From Yinghuangia sp045039925 (GTDB lineage Bacteria; Actinomycetota; Actinomycetes; Streptomycetales; Streptomycetaceae): a stretch of 64,000 bases of DNA. Position numbers and translations under genes: made by a program. Shown here piece after piece: positions 7,992-17,199 of the stretch (its first letter is position 1; the number at the start of each line of letters is the position of its first letter). Below the pieces are notes generated by a model. It did not search any database. It was given only the letters and a program-made list of their open reading frames with translations, and was not told the DNA's origin. The DNA lies in the NCBI GenBank assembly GCA_045039925.1, contig CP108400.1:9734001-9798000 (forward strand), given 5' to 3'.

Positions 7992-8927
7992 TCAGCGGGT
8001 GAGGAGCCGGGCGCGGAGGCGCGGGACCGTGCCGGCCGACAGGCCGAGGCCGCGGCGGACGTAGCGGTCCACGGACCCGTACTCGCCGCGCATCGTGGCG
8101 AGGGCTGCCTCGATGTACGCGGGCCGCTGCTCCATGAGCGGGCGTACGAGCTCGACGTCGATGCCGCGCGAGCGCAGGAAGGCGTACGTCGCCTCGTTCG
8201 CGGCCCGGCGGTGTTCGTTCGAGAGCATGTAGTCCGCGACGATCGTGCGGTCGGGGACCTCGAGGGCGGTCAGCAGCAGCGCGCTCATCCAACCGGTGCG
8301 GTCCTTGCCGGCCGTGCAGTGGTAGAGCAGCGGCGTCCCGTGTTCGGCGATGCGGCGCAGCGTGTCGCCGAAGCCCGCGCGGGCGGCGGGGGAGGTGACC
8401 GAACCGCGGTGTCCCTCGGTCATCAGTGCGGCGCCCTTGCCGTCGCCGAGGAGTTCGTGGAGCAGGTCGGGGTCGCCGGTCGAGAGCGCCTGGGTGATGG
8501 CGTCGGTCATGGCGTCGCCGGCGGCGTCGAGAACGGGGTTGTTGACGAGGACCGTCCGCGGTGGAAGGCGGTCGACGCCGTCCTTCGCGATCTCCTTCGG
8601 CCCGCGGAAGTCGACGACCGTGCGCAGGCCGAGTCGGCCGAGCAGGGCGACGTCCTCGGGGGTGAGCTTGCCGAGGGCGTCGCCGCGGAAGACGCTTCCC
8701 CAGCGGACGCTGCGGCCGTGGCGGGTGCGATAGCCGCCCAGATCACGGGTGTTGACGGCACCGGCGAGCGGGATCAGGCGCGTGCGCGGGCGGGGGTTGC
8801 CGTGGGCGTACGCCGGGGCGCCCGGCAGGACCGCGGCGGCGACGGTGCCGACGACACCCGCCGCGAACGCGCGGCGGCCGAATGGTGACGAACCGCGTTC
8901 CGGCATGCCGAAGTTCTCCGAGCCCAT
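7992..8927 (-). CDS. Secreted tyrosine-protein phosphatase (DSP-like)
   Basis: 311 residues. The P-loop signature HCTAGKDRTG is at 203-212, with C204 as nucleophile and R210 as phosphate-binding arginine. The upstream NTRDLGGYRT motif (59-68) marks the bacterial tyrosine/serine phosphatase family that can also act on phosphoinositides. The N-terminus carries RR at 18-19, a hydrophobic stretch (20-38) and an AYA-H cleavage site near 41, fitting Tat export. The ATG at 8927 has GGAGGAA upstream. It is monocistronic: terminator at 7937-7980 and a repeat-rich region upstream. Confidence 0.88.
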   Translation of the reverse strand: MGSENFGMPERGSSPFGRRAFAAGVVGTVAAAVLPGAPAYAHGNPRPRTRLIPLAGAVNTRDLGGYRTRHGRSVRWGSVFRGDALGKLTPEDVALLGRLGLRTVVDFRGPKEIAKDGVDRLPPRTVLVNNPVLDAAGDAMTDAITQALSTGDPDLLHELLGDGKGAALMTEGHRGSVTSPAARAGFGDTLRRIAEHGTPLLYHCTAGKDRTGWMSALLLTALEVPDRTIVADYMLSNEHRRAANEATYAFLRSRGIDVELVRPLMEQRPAYIEAALATMRGEYGSVDRYVRRGLGLSAGTVPRLRARLLTR

Positions 8928-9260
8928 GGTTCCTCCGCGTGATCGGGGACAAGCGGGAACCGGTTTACCAGTTGTGTCCTCAATCCGGAATGTGCGTCGG
9001 CTGTGCCGTAGGCCTGTGCCGTAGGCCTGTGCTGTTTGTCTGTGCTGTAGGCCTGTGCTGTAGGCCTGTGCTGTAGGCCTGTGCTGTTTGTCTGTGCTGT
9101 AGGTCTGTGCTGTTGGTCTGTGCCGTAGGGCGGTTCCGTAGGGATGGGCGGACGCCGCAGCCCGCCCCCGCAGTTCGGGGGCGGGCCGCGGCGTCCGCTG
9201 GAACCGGCGTCGGCTGCGTGCCGGTGCCGGTGCCGGTCGGGGCTGGCTGTCGGCCGCGGC
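8928..9260. other. Intergenic region carrying a 13-bp minisatellite
   Basis: This stretch between the phosphatase start and the XRE gene stop has no credible gene. It should hold the phosphatase promoter in its first ~70 bp, although no clear boxes were found. Most of the rest is the tandem repeat at 9001-9143. Confidence 0.7.
9001..9143. repeat. 13-bp tandem repeat, 10 units plus one degenerate
   Basis: Ten contiguous 13-bp units of the form CTGTGCYGTAGGC run from 9001 to 9130 (variants CTGTGCTGTTTGT and CTGTGCTGTAGGT), followed by a degenerate eleventh unit to 9143. The period is not a multiple of three, and the repeat is less GC-rich than its surroundings. Confidence 0.95.
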
Positions 9261-9980
9261 TCAGCGGCGGCCGGGCGGGCGGCGCCAAGGGCCGGGGGCG
9301 AAGGGGTCGGCCGCCGGATCGCCGAGGTGGTGCCAGAACCGGTCGACCGCGCCGTCGGGGAGCGGCGGCGGGTTGTCGTCCGGCTTGCCGCTGCCGGGCG
9401 GGAACTCGGCGGCGAAGCCCTCCAGTGCCTGCGAAATGCGACGGCGGCGGACGCCGAGCACTTCGGTGATGCCCGACAGATGCGCCTGCCAGCGGCCGTC
9501 GGACAGGCCGCGGGCCAGGAGTTCGGCGAGTTCGTCGGCGGCGCCCGATATTTCGACGAGTTGGCGATGCGAGAGGCCGCCGAGCACCCGGACCAGCGCT
9601 TCGGTGCGCCGCTCGTCGGCGCGCCAGCGGTTGGCCTGCTCCATACGCGTCCACGTGGCCTCGGACATGCCGACCGACTTGCCGGCCTGGAGGCGGGTCA
9701 GCCCGGCGCGCAGGCGGAGCGAGTGCATCGTGGCCGCGGTGGGGCCCATCAGTTGGGCGATGGGGACCGCGAGGGTGCGGGCCAGGGCGACGAGTTCGTC
9801 CTCCGTGGGGGCGACGGAGGAGTCCTCCCAGGCGCGGATGTGCTTGGGCAGTACGTTGACGCCGTACGACGCGAGCGTCGCGGCCACCCGCTCGGGGGTG
9901 AGCGCCATGACTTCGCGGGCCGCACGGGCCGCCCCGGGGTCGAAGGGTGGTGGTGTGTCGAGTTCTTGGGGGTGCGTCAC
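9261..9980 (-). CDS. Helix-turn-helix (XRE-type) regulator with multiple HTH segments
   Basis: About 239 residues. Two Cro/C1-like HTH regions are readable: 28-78 (TPERVAATLASYGVNVLPKH, then ALARTLAVPIAQLMG) and 86-133 (LRLRAGLTRLQAGKSVGMSE, then TRMEQANRW). A third possible helix pair lies at 168-190 (LSGITEVLGVRRRRISQAL). The C-terminus is Pro/Arg-rich. The GTG at 9980 is the best start from codon use, although the frame stays open to 10283 with unlikely Arg/Pro-rich sequence and no good ribosome site. It is divergent from the phosphatase/kinase gene at 10284. Confidence 0.7.
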   Translation of the reverse strand: MTHPQELDTPPPFDPGAARAAREVMALTPERVAATLASYGVNVLPKHIRAWEDSSVAPTEDELVALARTLAVPIAQLMGPTAATMHSLRLRAGLTRLQAGKSVGMSEATWTRMEQANRWRADERRTEALVRVLGGLSHRQLVEISGAADELAELLARGLSDGRWQAHLSGITEVLGVRRRRISQALEGFAAEFPPGSGKPDDNPPPLPDGAVDRFWHHLGDPAADPFAPGPWRRPPGRR

Positions 9981-10283
9981 GGCGTACCAGGGTACGACCT
10001 GGCCGTCGTCCGGCGAAGCGGAGTGCCGGATCACCGCGGACCGGCGTACTGGTAAGGGGAGTTGGCGATCCGGCCCGCAGGTCACCGGGGGAGGGCCCCG
10101 CCGTACCGGCCGCCGCCCGCCGAAGGTGTGGCCGCCGCTCCGTCCGGGGCCGGGCCGCGACCGGGTCGGCGGGACCGTACGCCGGGGCATGGGAGCGGGA
10201 CGACCGCCGGCGGCGCGTGCCGGAAGGCTTCGGATGGGCCCGCGCCCCCGAGGTCGGACCGGTTGAAATGGTACAAATGGCAC
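9981..10283. other. Divergent intergenic region
   Basis: It separates the XRE gene (minus) from the stress-switch gene (plus). No clear -35/-10 pair or strong dyad was found. The plus gene has no Shine-Dalgarno sequence; its ATG follows an AT-richer patch (GAAATGGTACAAATGGCAC). Confidence 0.5.
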
Positions 10284-13073
10284 ATGTTACGGCGACTGCG
10301 TCGGTCCTCGGCCTCGCCGTCCCGGCCGGACCGCCCCACGGCCGTACGGCGGCGGCGGTGGGCCCCGCTGAGCCTGCGCAGCGTCGCGGGCCAGGTCTTC
10401 TGGCTCCAGGTCGCCGTGGTGCTGCTGCTGGTCGTGGCGGCGGCGGTGGCGCTGGTGGTCCAGGCCCGCCGCGACGGGGCGAGCGACGCACGGCACCGCT
10501 CGATGGCGGTCGCGGTCGCGTTCGCCCAGGCCCCCGGGGTCGCGGAAGTGCTGGAGGGCCCGGACCCGACCGGTGGACTGCAGCCGCGGATCGTGGCGGT
10601 CCGGGACCAGTCCGGCGTGGCCTTCGTCGCCGTGGTCGACAACGCGGGCGTCCGCGTCGCGCACACCGATCCGTCGCGGATCGGGGTGCCGGTCGAGGAG
10701 CCGGACCTGGGCCGGCTCCTGGGCGAAAACCCCGGCACCGACACCGCCCAGACCTCGGCCGGCCGGTCCGTCGTCTCCGTGGCCCCCGTCGTGAGTGCCG
10801 ACGGGCGGACCGTCGGTGTCGTCGTCGCCGGCATCACCACCGGGCGGGTCGGGGACACCGTCGACCGCCAGATGCCCGTCCTCCTCGGCGGCGCGGCGGT
10901 CGCGCTGGCCCTGACCGCGGTCGGCACGGCCCTGGTCAGCCGCCGCCTGCAACGCCAGACCCACGGCCTGGGCCCCGACGAGATGACGCGCATGTACGAG
11001 CACCACGACGCCGTACTGCACGCCGTACGCGAAGGCGTGCTCATCGTCGGCGCCGACGGTCGGCTGGTGCTCGCCAACGACGAGGCCCGCCGCCTGCTCG
11101 ACCTGCCCGCCGACGCCGGGGGACGCCCGCTCGGGGACCTGGGGCTGGACGCGGGTCTCGCGGACCTCCTCACCTCGGACCGGGACGCCACCGACGAGGT
11201 GCACCTGGCCGGGCACCGCCTGCTCGCGGTCAACAAGCGGCCCACCGCGCCGCACGGCGGCCAGCCGGGCAGCGTCGCCACACTGCGCGACACCACCGAG
11301 CTCCGGGCGCTCGCGGGCCGTGCGGAGGTGGCCCGCGAGCGCCTGGAGCTCCTGTACGACGCCGGGGTGCGCATCGGCACCACCCTGGACGTGACGCGTA
11401 CCGCCGAGGAACTGGCCGAGGCCGCCGTCCCCCGGTTCGCCGACTTCGCCACCGTCGAACTCCTGGAGCCGGTCATGCGCGGCGAGGAGCCGGGCGGCAA
11501 CCGGATGTACCGGGCCGCGGTACGCGGCGTGCGGACCGACCAGCCGCTGCGCCCGGTCGGCGAGGTCATCACCGCGAGCCCCGACGTGCCCGTCGCGGCC
11601 GCCGCCGCGGGCGGCCACGCGGTCCTGCACGCCGACCTGAGGACGACGGCCGAGGACTGGGCACTCGACCCCGACATCGGGCAGCGCATTCTCGACTACG
11701 GCATCCACTCGCTGGTCACCGTGCCGCTGCGGGCGCGCGGCATCGTCCTCGGCATGGCGAACTTCTGGCGTCGCGACACTCCCGGGCCGTTCGACGAGGA
11801 AGACCGCGCGTTCGCCGAGGAACTCGCCGCCCGCGCCGCGCTGTCCATCGACAACGCCCGGCGCTACACGCGCGAGCACACGCTGTCCGTGACCCTCCAA
11901 CGCAGCCTGCTCCCGCGGGCCCTGCCCGAGCAGAACGCGCTGGACGTGGCCTACCGCTACCTGCCCGCGCAGGCCGGGGTCGGCGGCGACTGGTTCGACG
12001 TGATCCCGCTGTCCGGCGCCCGCGTCGCGCTGGTGGTCGGGGACGTCGTCGGCCACGGGCTGCACGCCGCCGCGACCATGGGCCGCCTGCGCACCGCGGC
12101 GCACAACTTCTCCGCCCTCGATCTGCCGCCCGACGAACTCCTGGCCCGCCTCGACGAGCTGGTCACGCGCATCGACCAGGAGCAGTCCGACGGGGGCGAC
12201 GCCTCGCAGATCACCGGCGCGACCTGCCTGTACGCCGTCTACGACCCGGTCGCGGGCAACGTGACCCTCGCCCGGGCGGGCCACCCGGGGCCCGCCGTGG
12301 TGTGGCCGGACAGCGGCGTGGACTTCCCCGAGGTGCCGGTCTCCCCGCCCCTCGGCCTCGCCGGCAGCCTGCCCTTCGAGACCGCGGAACTGCACCTGCC
12401 GGAAGGCTCCCGCCTGGTCCTGTTCACGGACGGCCTGGTCGAGCACCGCGGCCGCGACCTGGACGACGGACTGCGCCGCCTGGCCGAGGCGTTGGCCGCC
12501 GGAGGCGTCGACGCCACCCCGGAGGAGACCTGCGCCGCGGTGCTGGACGCGCTGCTGCCCGAGCGCCAGAGCGACGACATCGCCCTCCTGGTCGCGCGCA
12601 CGAGGCTGCTGGCACCGGACCACGTGGCGGCGTGGGACGTACGCCCGCACCCCGAGGCGGTGGCGCCGCTGCGTGCCGCCTGCGCACGGCAGTTGTCCGT
12701 CTGGGGGCTCGACGACTTCGCCTATCCGACCGAGTTGATCCTGAGCGAGCTGGCCACCAACGCGATCCGCTACGGCTCGCAGCCCATCAGGGTCCGCCTG
12801 CTCCACGACCGCTCGCTCACGTGCGAGGTCTCCGACGGCAGCAGCACGTCGCCGCACCTGCGCCGGGCCGCGACCACCGACGAGGGCGGCCGCGGGCTGT
12901 TCCTCGTCGCGCAGTTCGCCGAGCGGTGGGGCACCCGCTACACGTCACGCGGCAAGGTCATCTGGGCGGAGCAGCCTCTCCACCGCGCCCCCGGCGCCCT
13001 CGTCGGCGGAACCGCGGCCGACGAGGCGCAACTTGCCGACGCGCTCCTCGACCAATGGGACGACCCGGGCTGA
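10284..13073 (+). CDS. Membrane sensor PAS-GAF-PP2C phosphatase with C-terminal anti-sigma-type kinase domain
   Basis: 929 residues. TM1 lies at about 38-60 and TM2 at 198-220, enclosing a ~135-residue extracytoplasmic sensor domain of PDC/sCache type. A PAS domain follows at 235-345 and a GAF domain at 352-525. The SpoIIE-like PP2C phosphatase spans 545-775, with metal-binding GGDWFD at 568-573 and GDVVGHG at 586-592. A HATPase_c domain covers 785-900: N-box ELATNAIRYG at 822-831, SDGS at 850-853, GGRGL at 869-873. Having both switch-kinase and switch-phosphatase domains, it could set the phosphorylation of an anti-sigma antagonist in response to an external signal. No partner gene lies adjacent. 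ATG 10284 fits the basic N-terminus before TM1. Confidence 0.9.
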   Translation: MLRRLRRSSASPSRPDRPTAVRRRRWAPLSLRSVAGQVFWLQVAVVLLLVVAAAVALVVQARRDGASDARHRSMAVAVAFAQAPGVAEVLEGPDPTGGLQPRIVAVRDQSGVAFVAVVDNAGVRVAHTDPSRIGVPVEEPDLGRLLGENPGTDTAQTSAGRSVVSVAPVVSADGRTVGVVVAGITTGRVGDTVDRQMPVLLGGAAVALALTAVGTALVSRRLQRQTHGLGPDEMTRMYEHHDAVLHAVREGVLIVGADGRLVLANDEARRLLDLPADAGGRPLGDLGLDAGLADLLTSDRDATDEVHLAGHRLLAVNKRPTAPHGGQPGSVATLRDTTELRALAGRAEVARERLELLYDAGVRIGTTLDVTRTAEELAEAAVPRFADFATVELLEPVMRGEEPGGNRMYRAAVRGVRTDQPLRPVGEVITASPDVPVAAAAAGGHAVLHADLRTTAEDWALDPDIGQRILDYGIHSLVTVPLRARGIVLGMANFWRRDTPGPFDEEDRAFAEELAARAALSIDNARRYTREHTLSVTLQRSLLPRALPEQNALDVAYRYLPAQAGVGGDWFDVIPLSGARVALVVGDVVGHGLHAAATMGRLRTAAHNFSALDLPPDELLARLDELVTRIDQEQSDGGDASQITGATCLYAVYDPVAGNVTLARAGHPGPAVVWPDSGVDFPEVPVSPPLGLAGSLPFETAELHLPEGSRLVLFTDGLVEHRGRDLDDGLRRLAEALAAGGVDATPEETCAAVLDALLPERQSDDIALLVARTRLLAPDHVAAWDVRPHPEAVAPLRAACARQLSVWGLDDFAYPTELILSELATNAIRYGSQPIRVRLLHDRSLTCEVSDGSSTSPHLRRAATTDEGGRGLFLVAQFAERWGTRYTSRGKVIWAEQPLHRAPGALVGGTAADEAQLADALLDQWDDPG

Positions 13074-13170
13074 CGGCAGTCGCCCGGACCGGCCGACGGG
13101 GATCACCGCTGCAGACGCCGTCGCAGCGCCTTGAGGAGTCACGAATCGGGAATCACCCGGCGGTTCGGGA

Positions 13171-14943
13171 TCACCGGCGGGACGCGGGTGCGCTTTTGCC
13201 GTCCTGCCCGCTGCCGCCGCGTTCCGGGACTCCCGTTTCCGGGCGCCGCATCAGCCGCAGCGCGGTGGGAACGACCAGCGCGGCGAAGATCGCCGCCGAG
13301 CCGAGCAGGACGACCCCGGACGCCAGCGGGCCGTCCGACCAGGCCCGGGCGGTGAACCGTGCCAGCAGGAAGGAGGCACCGGCCGCCGTCCCCGCGGCGA
13401 TCGTCACCGCGACGTGCACTTTGAGGACGGGTGCCGCGTCGACGCCCTTGAGCGCTCGCCGGAACCGCGCGGCGGGATGGCGCAGTCCGATCACCTGCGC
13501 CGCTGAGTACGCACCGGCCATCGCGGTGACCGCCCAGGTCAGGGGCACCAGCAGGTACGCCGCGACGCACAGCGCCGACCCCGCCACCGCGGTGGTGACC
13601 GTCGCCCGGCGCGGCACCCGCGGGTCCTGGAGGGCGAAGTGCCCCTTCTGGATCAGGTATCCGGCGGAGTACGCGATCAGCCCCGGAGCGAACGCGCACA
13701 ACATCAGGCCCATCGCACGCGTGTCGGCGGCCGAGGTCGCGCCGTGCTGGAAGACCACCGCGGTCAACTGCGGGCCGAGGACCAGGAAGAAGAACGCGCA
13801 CGGCACGATCGCGAGGGCGTTGAAGCACAGGCCGCGCGCGACGTACGCCCACACCTGGTCCCGGTCCCCTTCGGCCGCGGCCCGGCTGATGCGCGGCATG
13901 AGCATCGTCGCGAGCGAGACCGTGATGATGCCGTGCGGGACGATCCACAGGAGTTGGGCATTGGCGTACGCCGTGTAACCGACGCCGTGCTCGATCCCCG
14001 CGCGGTCCGCCCGCTCCGCGACCGTGGTGGCCAGCCGCGTGGTGAGCCAGTACGCCACCTGCGACACCGCGACCAGCGCGACGGCCCACCCGGCCATCCG
14101 CAGCGGCGCGCCGAGCCCGTGGCCGCGCCAGTCGAACCGCGGACGCAGCCGGACGCCCGCGGCACGCAGGTGGGGCCACAGGGTCAGCGCCTGCACGGCG
14201 ATGCCGAGTGTCGTGCCGACCCCGAGCAGCCGCACCTGGTCGGCGCCGACCTCGCCCGCGTCGTTCGCACCGTGCGCGACCGCGATGTAGCCGGCGAAGA
14301 CCGCGATCACCACGACGTTGTTGAGGATCGGCGTCCACGCCCCCGGGCCGGGCCGCCCGCGCGCGTTCAGCACCTCCGAGAGCAGTGCGAACAACCCGTA
14401 GAAGAAGACCTGGGGCAGGCAGTAGCGGGCCAGCGTGACGGTCAGTTCGCGCTGCGGGCCCTCGAAGTGCGCGTACGCCGACACGATCCACGGCGCCCCC
14501 ACGACCGTCGCCGCGGTCAGCGCCAGCAGCAGGCAGCACACCGCCGTCACGAGCCGGTCGGTGTACGCCGCGCCGCCGTCCCGGTCGCGCCGCGCGGCCC
14601 GCACGAGCTCCGGCACCAGCACGGAGTTCAGGGCACCGCCGACCAGCAGGATGTAGAGGATGTTGGGCACGGTGTTGGCGACGTTGTAGCCGTCCGCGAA
14701 CAGCCCGGTGCCGAGCGCCGCCACGATGATCGCGCTGCGCACGAACCCGGTCAGCCGCGACACCACCGAGCCGGCCGCGATGCTCGCGCCGCCGCGTACC
14801 GCCGACATCCCGGCCCCGCTCGGGGACAGGTCCTTGCCCCGGACCGACGACGGTGCGGGTACGGCGGCCTCGGGCCGGGCGCCCGGGGCGGGTGCGTGCT
14901 TCGGCGCACGGCGGCCCGCGGCCCGCGTCGCGACACGTGGCAC
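13171..14943 (-). CDS. murJ: MurJ/MviN-family lipid II (polysaccharide-precursor) flippase
   Basis: 590 residues with about 14 membrane segments and the MurJ N-terminal signature: GSVVSRLTGFVRSAIIVAALG, then FADGYNVANTVPNILYILLVGG. Such proteins flip lipid-linked murein precursor across the membrane. GTG 14943 is chosen because AAGGGAG precedes it; the longer open frame upstream is Arg-rich and unlikely. Streptomycetes usually carry a second, larger MurJ near the chromosome origin, so this may be a paralogue for sporulation or another glycan. The stop is 97 bp from the convergent stop at 13073. Confidence 0.85.
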   Translation of the reverse strand: MPRVATRAAGRRAPKHAPAPGARPEAAVPAPSSVRGKDLSPSGAGMSAVRGGASIAAGSVVSRLTGFVRSAIIVAALGTGLFADGYNVANTVPNILYILLVGGALNSVLVPELVRAARRDRDGGAAYTDRLVTAVCCLLLALTAATVVGAPWIVSAYAHFEGPQRELTVTLARYCLPQVFFYGLFALLSEVLNARGRPGPGAWTPILNNVVVIAVFAGYIAVAHGANDAGEVGADQVRLLGVGTTLGIAVQALTLWPHLRAAGVRLRPRFDWRGHGLGAPLRMAGWAVALVAVSQVAYWLTTRLATTVAERADRAGIEHGVGYTAYANAQLLWIVPHGIITVSLATMLMPRISRAAAEGDRDQVWAYVARGLCFNALAIVPCAFFFLVLGPQLTAVVFQHGATSAADTRAMGLMLCAFAPGLIAYSAGYLIQKGHFALQDPRVPRRATVTTAVAGSALCVAAYLLVPLTWAVTAMAGAYSAAQVIGLRHPAARFRRALKGVDAAPVLKVHVAVTIAAGTAAGASFLLARFTARAWSDGPLASGVVLLGSAAIFAALVVPTALRLMRRPETGVPERGGSGQDGKSAPASRR

Positions 14944-15196
14944 GGCATGCTCCCTTCCGCGACCGCGCGTCGCCCGACAGCACCGGCCGGGCGACGTCCG
15001 CCCGGTCCTCTCACCTGGATGACTACGCCGCACAAGGGTCGCGTTGCGCGGAATCGGAACCAGAACGTGTGGCCCTCCTCACGCCGCCGCGTTCCGCACG
15101 TTGCTCGACGTTGCTCGCGGTGCCGGATTGGGGAGATGAGGGTGCGGCGCGATAAGGATGAGGGTCGTCTCTCTGCCATCCCCCGGAGGTCTCCCG

Positions 15197-15856
15197 ATGC
15201 CCGTCCGTGCCCCGCGCCGATTCGGAGAACTGCCCTACGCCCACCGGCTGGAGCCGTTCGACGGCGACCTGGAGCGCGACGGGACGTACGACTCCGCGCA
15301 CTTCGACGGCACGGAACTGGAGGACGTGGAAGGCGGCGGCTCCGGGTTCACGGAGTGCGCGTTCTCGGCGGCGACGCTCACGCGCGGGCGCTACCGGCGT
15401 ACCCGGTTCGACGACGTGTGGCTGGAGGGCGTGCGCATCGTCGGCGCCGATCTCGCGGAGAGCGGCTGGATGGACTGCGAGTTCACCTCGGGGCTGCTGG
15501 CCGGGCTCCAGGCGCACGGCACCCAGATGCGCCGCGTGGTCTTCCACAACTGCAAGTTCGACTCGGTCAACCTGCGGGCGTCGGCGCTGCGCGACGTGGC
15601 GTTCGCCAACTGCCTGCTGCGCGACGTCGACTTCGCCGGGGCGACGCTGACCGGCGTGTCGTTCCCCGGCTCGACGCTGGACGGCGTGAGCCTGGAGAAG
15701 GCGAAGCTCGCCAAGGTCGACCTGCGGGACGCGGCCGGCCTGCGGATCACCTCGGGGGTGGAGGCGCTCAAGGGCGCCACCATCAGCAGCCTGCAACTGC
15801 TCGAACTCGCACCCGTGCTGGCCCAGGTGCTGGGGATCACCGTCGACGACCGCTAA
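15197..15856 (+). CDS. Pentapeptide-repeat protein
   Basis: 219 residues. From about 45 to 185 the sequence follows the A(D/N)LXX pattern: FDGTELEDVE, CAFSAATLTRGRY, ADLAESGWMDCEF, CKFDSVNLRASALRDVAF and FAGATLTGVSF. This should form a right-handed quadrilateral beta-helix, as in MfpA/Qnr DNA mimics, though many family members are of unknown function. The last 30 residues are helical. ATG 15197 has GGAGGT 7 nt upstream. The stop overlaps the convergent stop at 15853 by 4 bp (CTAA). Confidence 0.85.
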   Translation: MPVRAPRRFGELPYAHRLEPFDGDLERDGTYDSAHFDGTELEDVEGGGSGFTECAFSAATLTRGRYRRTRFDDVWLEGVRIVGADLAESGWMDCEFTSGLLAGLQAHGTQMRRVVFHNCKFDSVNLRASALRDVAFANCLLRDVDFAGATLTGVSFPGSTLDGVSLEKAKLAKVDLRDAAGLRITSGVEALKGATISSLQLLELAPVLAQVLGITVDDR

Positions 15857-17091
15857 CTGCGTTCGGTGCCGGTCCCGGGATCGGAGTCGGTGCCGGTCCG
15901 GGGATCAGGGTCGGTGTCGGTGCCGGTGCCGGTATCGGGGTCGCCCGGGCGGCCGGGGGAGCGGACGTCCGGTGACCGCCCGCCCGCGATCGCCAGGGTC
16001 CGCTCCAACGGGCCTTTGCCGAAGAACCTGGCCCACAGCCACGCTCCCGCGAGGGCGACGGCGGTGTACGCGAGCAACCGCACCCACGACCCGGGGCCGG
16101 GGGTCATCGAGGACCAGCCCGCGAACAGGTGGATCGTGTAGACGCTCAGCGACATCGCCCCCACGGCGGCGGGCGCCGCGACGTACCACGGCGCCGGCCG
16201 CCGGTCGCCGTCCAGGAAGCGCAGGCAGGCCAGGCAGCACTGGCCCAGCACGGCGCATGCCACGCCCGTCGCGCCGACCACCTCGAAGGGTGTGCCGCTG
16301 TGGCCCTGGGCGACCATGAGCCAGGTCGGATCGTTGGGCGGGGTGGTGCCGGTGTACCAGCCGAGCGTGTCCAGCACCGACACGCTGCCGGGCGGCGCGT
16401 CGAACAGCCGGTCGGTGGCGGTCTGGAGCTGCGTCTCGGCGCCGCCGACCTTGACGATGAGCCACGAGCCGCCGTACCCGAGGAGGGCCAGCGCGGTGCC
16501 GAAGCCGGTGAGCCGCCGCAGCACCGGCACGCTGCGCAGGTCCAGGCGTCCCACGGCCATTCCCGCGAGGACGAACGGCATCCAGGTGATGACCGGGTAC
16601 GTCCCGGTGACGAACAGCGTGGTGACGGCTTCCCCCGGATCGGACAAGGCCGCGAAGTCGGGTACGCGGTAGCCCGGGTCCACCTGCTCCCAGCTGTAGC
16701 GCAGGATGAAGGACACCATCGGCCCCGCGAAGGCCCAGTAGGCCGCGACGACCGCGATCGTGCGCGTCGGGAGGTAGAGCGCCGGCAGCGCCACGAGGAA
16801 GTAGACGGCGAAGAACGGCAGGATGACGAGTACGCCCGTCTCCATGCCGGCCAGCCACAGGCCGATCAGCAGCAGAAGGAACGATTTCTCCGCGGTGCGT
16901 CGCACCACCGCCCGCGAAGTCGCCGCGGCCTCCGGACCGCTCCACGGGAGGGGCAGCCGCCTGCCGTGCACCAGCGTGAGCGAGACACCCGCGAGGAACG
17001 CGAACAGCGCGGCCTCGCGGCCGTCGCCCACCCACAGGATCCGGTTCGGCCACCCGTCGTCGCGGTCCGGCCCGATGTGCGCGACGAACAT
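15853..17091 (-). CDS. Multi-pass membrane protein, acyltransferase/DUF418-like
   Basis: At least 412 residues with about 10 membrane segments (FLLLLIGLWLAG, LVILPFFAVYFLVALPAL and others), a conserved AVYTIHL-like segment late (SLSVYTIHLFAG), and a 45-residue acidic Asp/Gly/Thr/Pro repeat tail. It resembles membrane-bound acyltransferases or DUF418-type proteins; the substrate is unknown. The start is odd. Conserved-looking sequence (RITGIDIARFLAIFW) continues upstream of ATG 17091 in the same frame to at least 17199, yet no ATG, GTG or TTG lies between there and the in-frame stop near 17330. A GAGGTGAG ribosome-site-like sequence sits at 17206-17213, just before an ATC codon at 17199. Confidence 0.75.
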   Translation of the reverse strand: MFVAHIGPDRDDGWPNRILWVGDGREAALFAFLAGVSLTLVHGRRLPLPWSGPEAAATSRAVVRRTAEKSFLLLLIGLWLAGMETGVLVILPFFAVYFLVALPALYLPTRTIAVVAAYWAFAGPMVSFILRYSWEQVDPGYRVPDFAALSDPGEAVTTLFVTGTYPVITWMPFVLAGMAVGRLDLRSVPVLRRLTGFGTALALLGYGGSWLIVKVGGAETQLQTATDRLFDAPPGSVSVLDTLGWYTGTTPPNDPTWLMVAQGHSGTPFEVVGATGVACAVLGQCCLACLRFLDGDRRPAPWYVAAPAAVGAMSLSVYTIHLFAGWSSMTPGPGSWVRLLAYTAVALAGAWLWARFFGKGPLERTLAIAGGRSPDVRSPGRPGDPDTGTGTDTDPDPRTGTDSDPGTGTERS

Positions 17092-17199
17092 CCAGAAGAT
17101 CGCCAGGAACCGCGCGATGTCGATGCCGGTGATCCGGCCGACGGGCCGCGTCGCCGCGGTGCCGGCCCGGGGTGTCCCGCGGCTCGTCCGGTCGGTGAT

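Noticed and set aside
9001..9143. Tandem repeats considered as a CRISPR array
   Set aside because: The 13-bp units are contiguous with no spacers, the unit is too short, and no cas genes are present.
10062..10283. N-terminal extension of the switch protein to 10062
   Set aside because: Arg/Pro-rich with no ribosome site, and the basic region before TM1 already starts at 10284.
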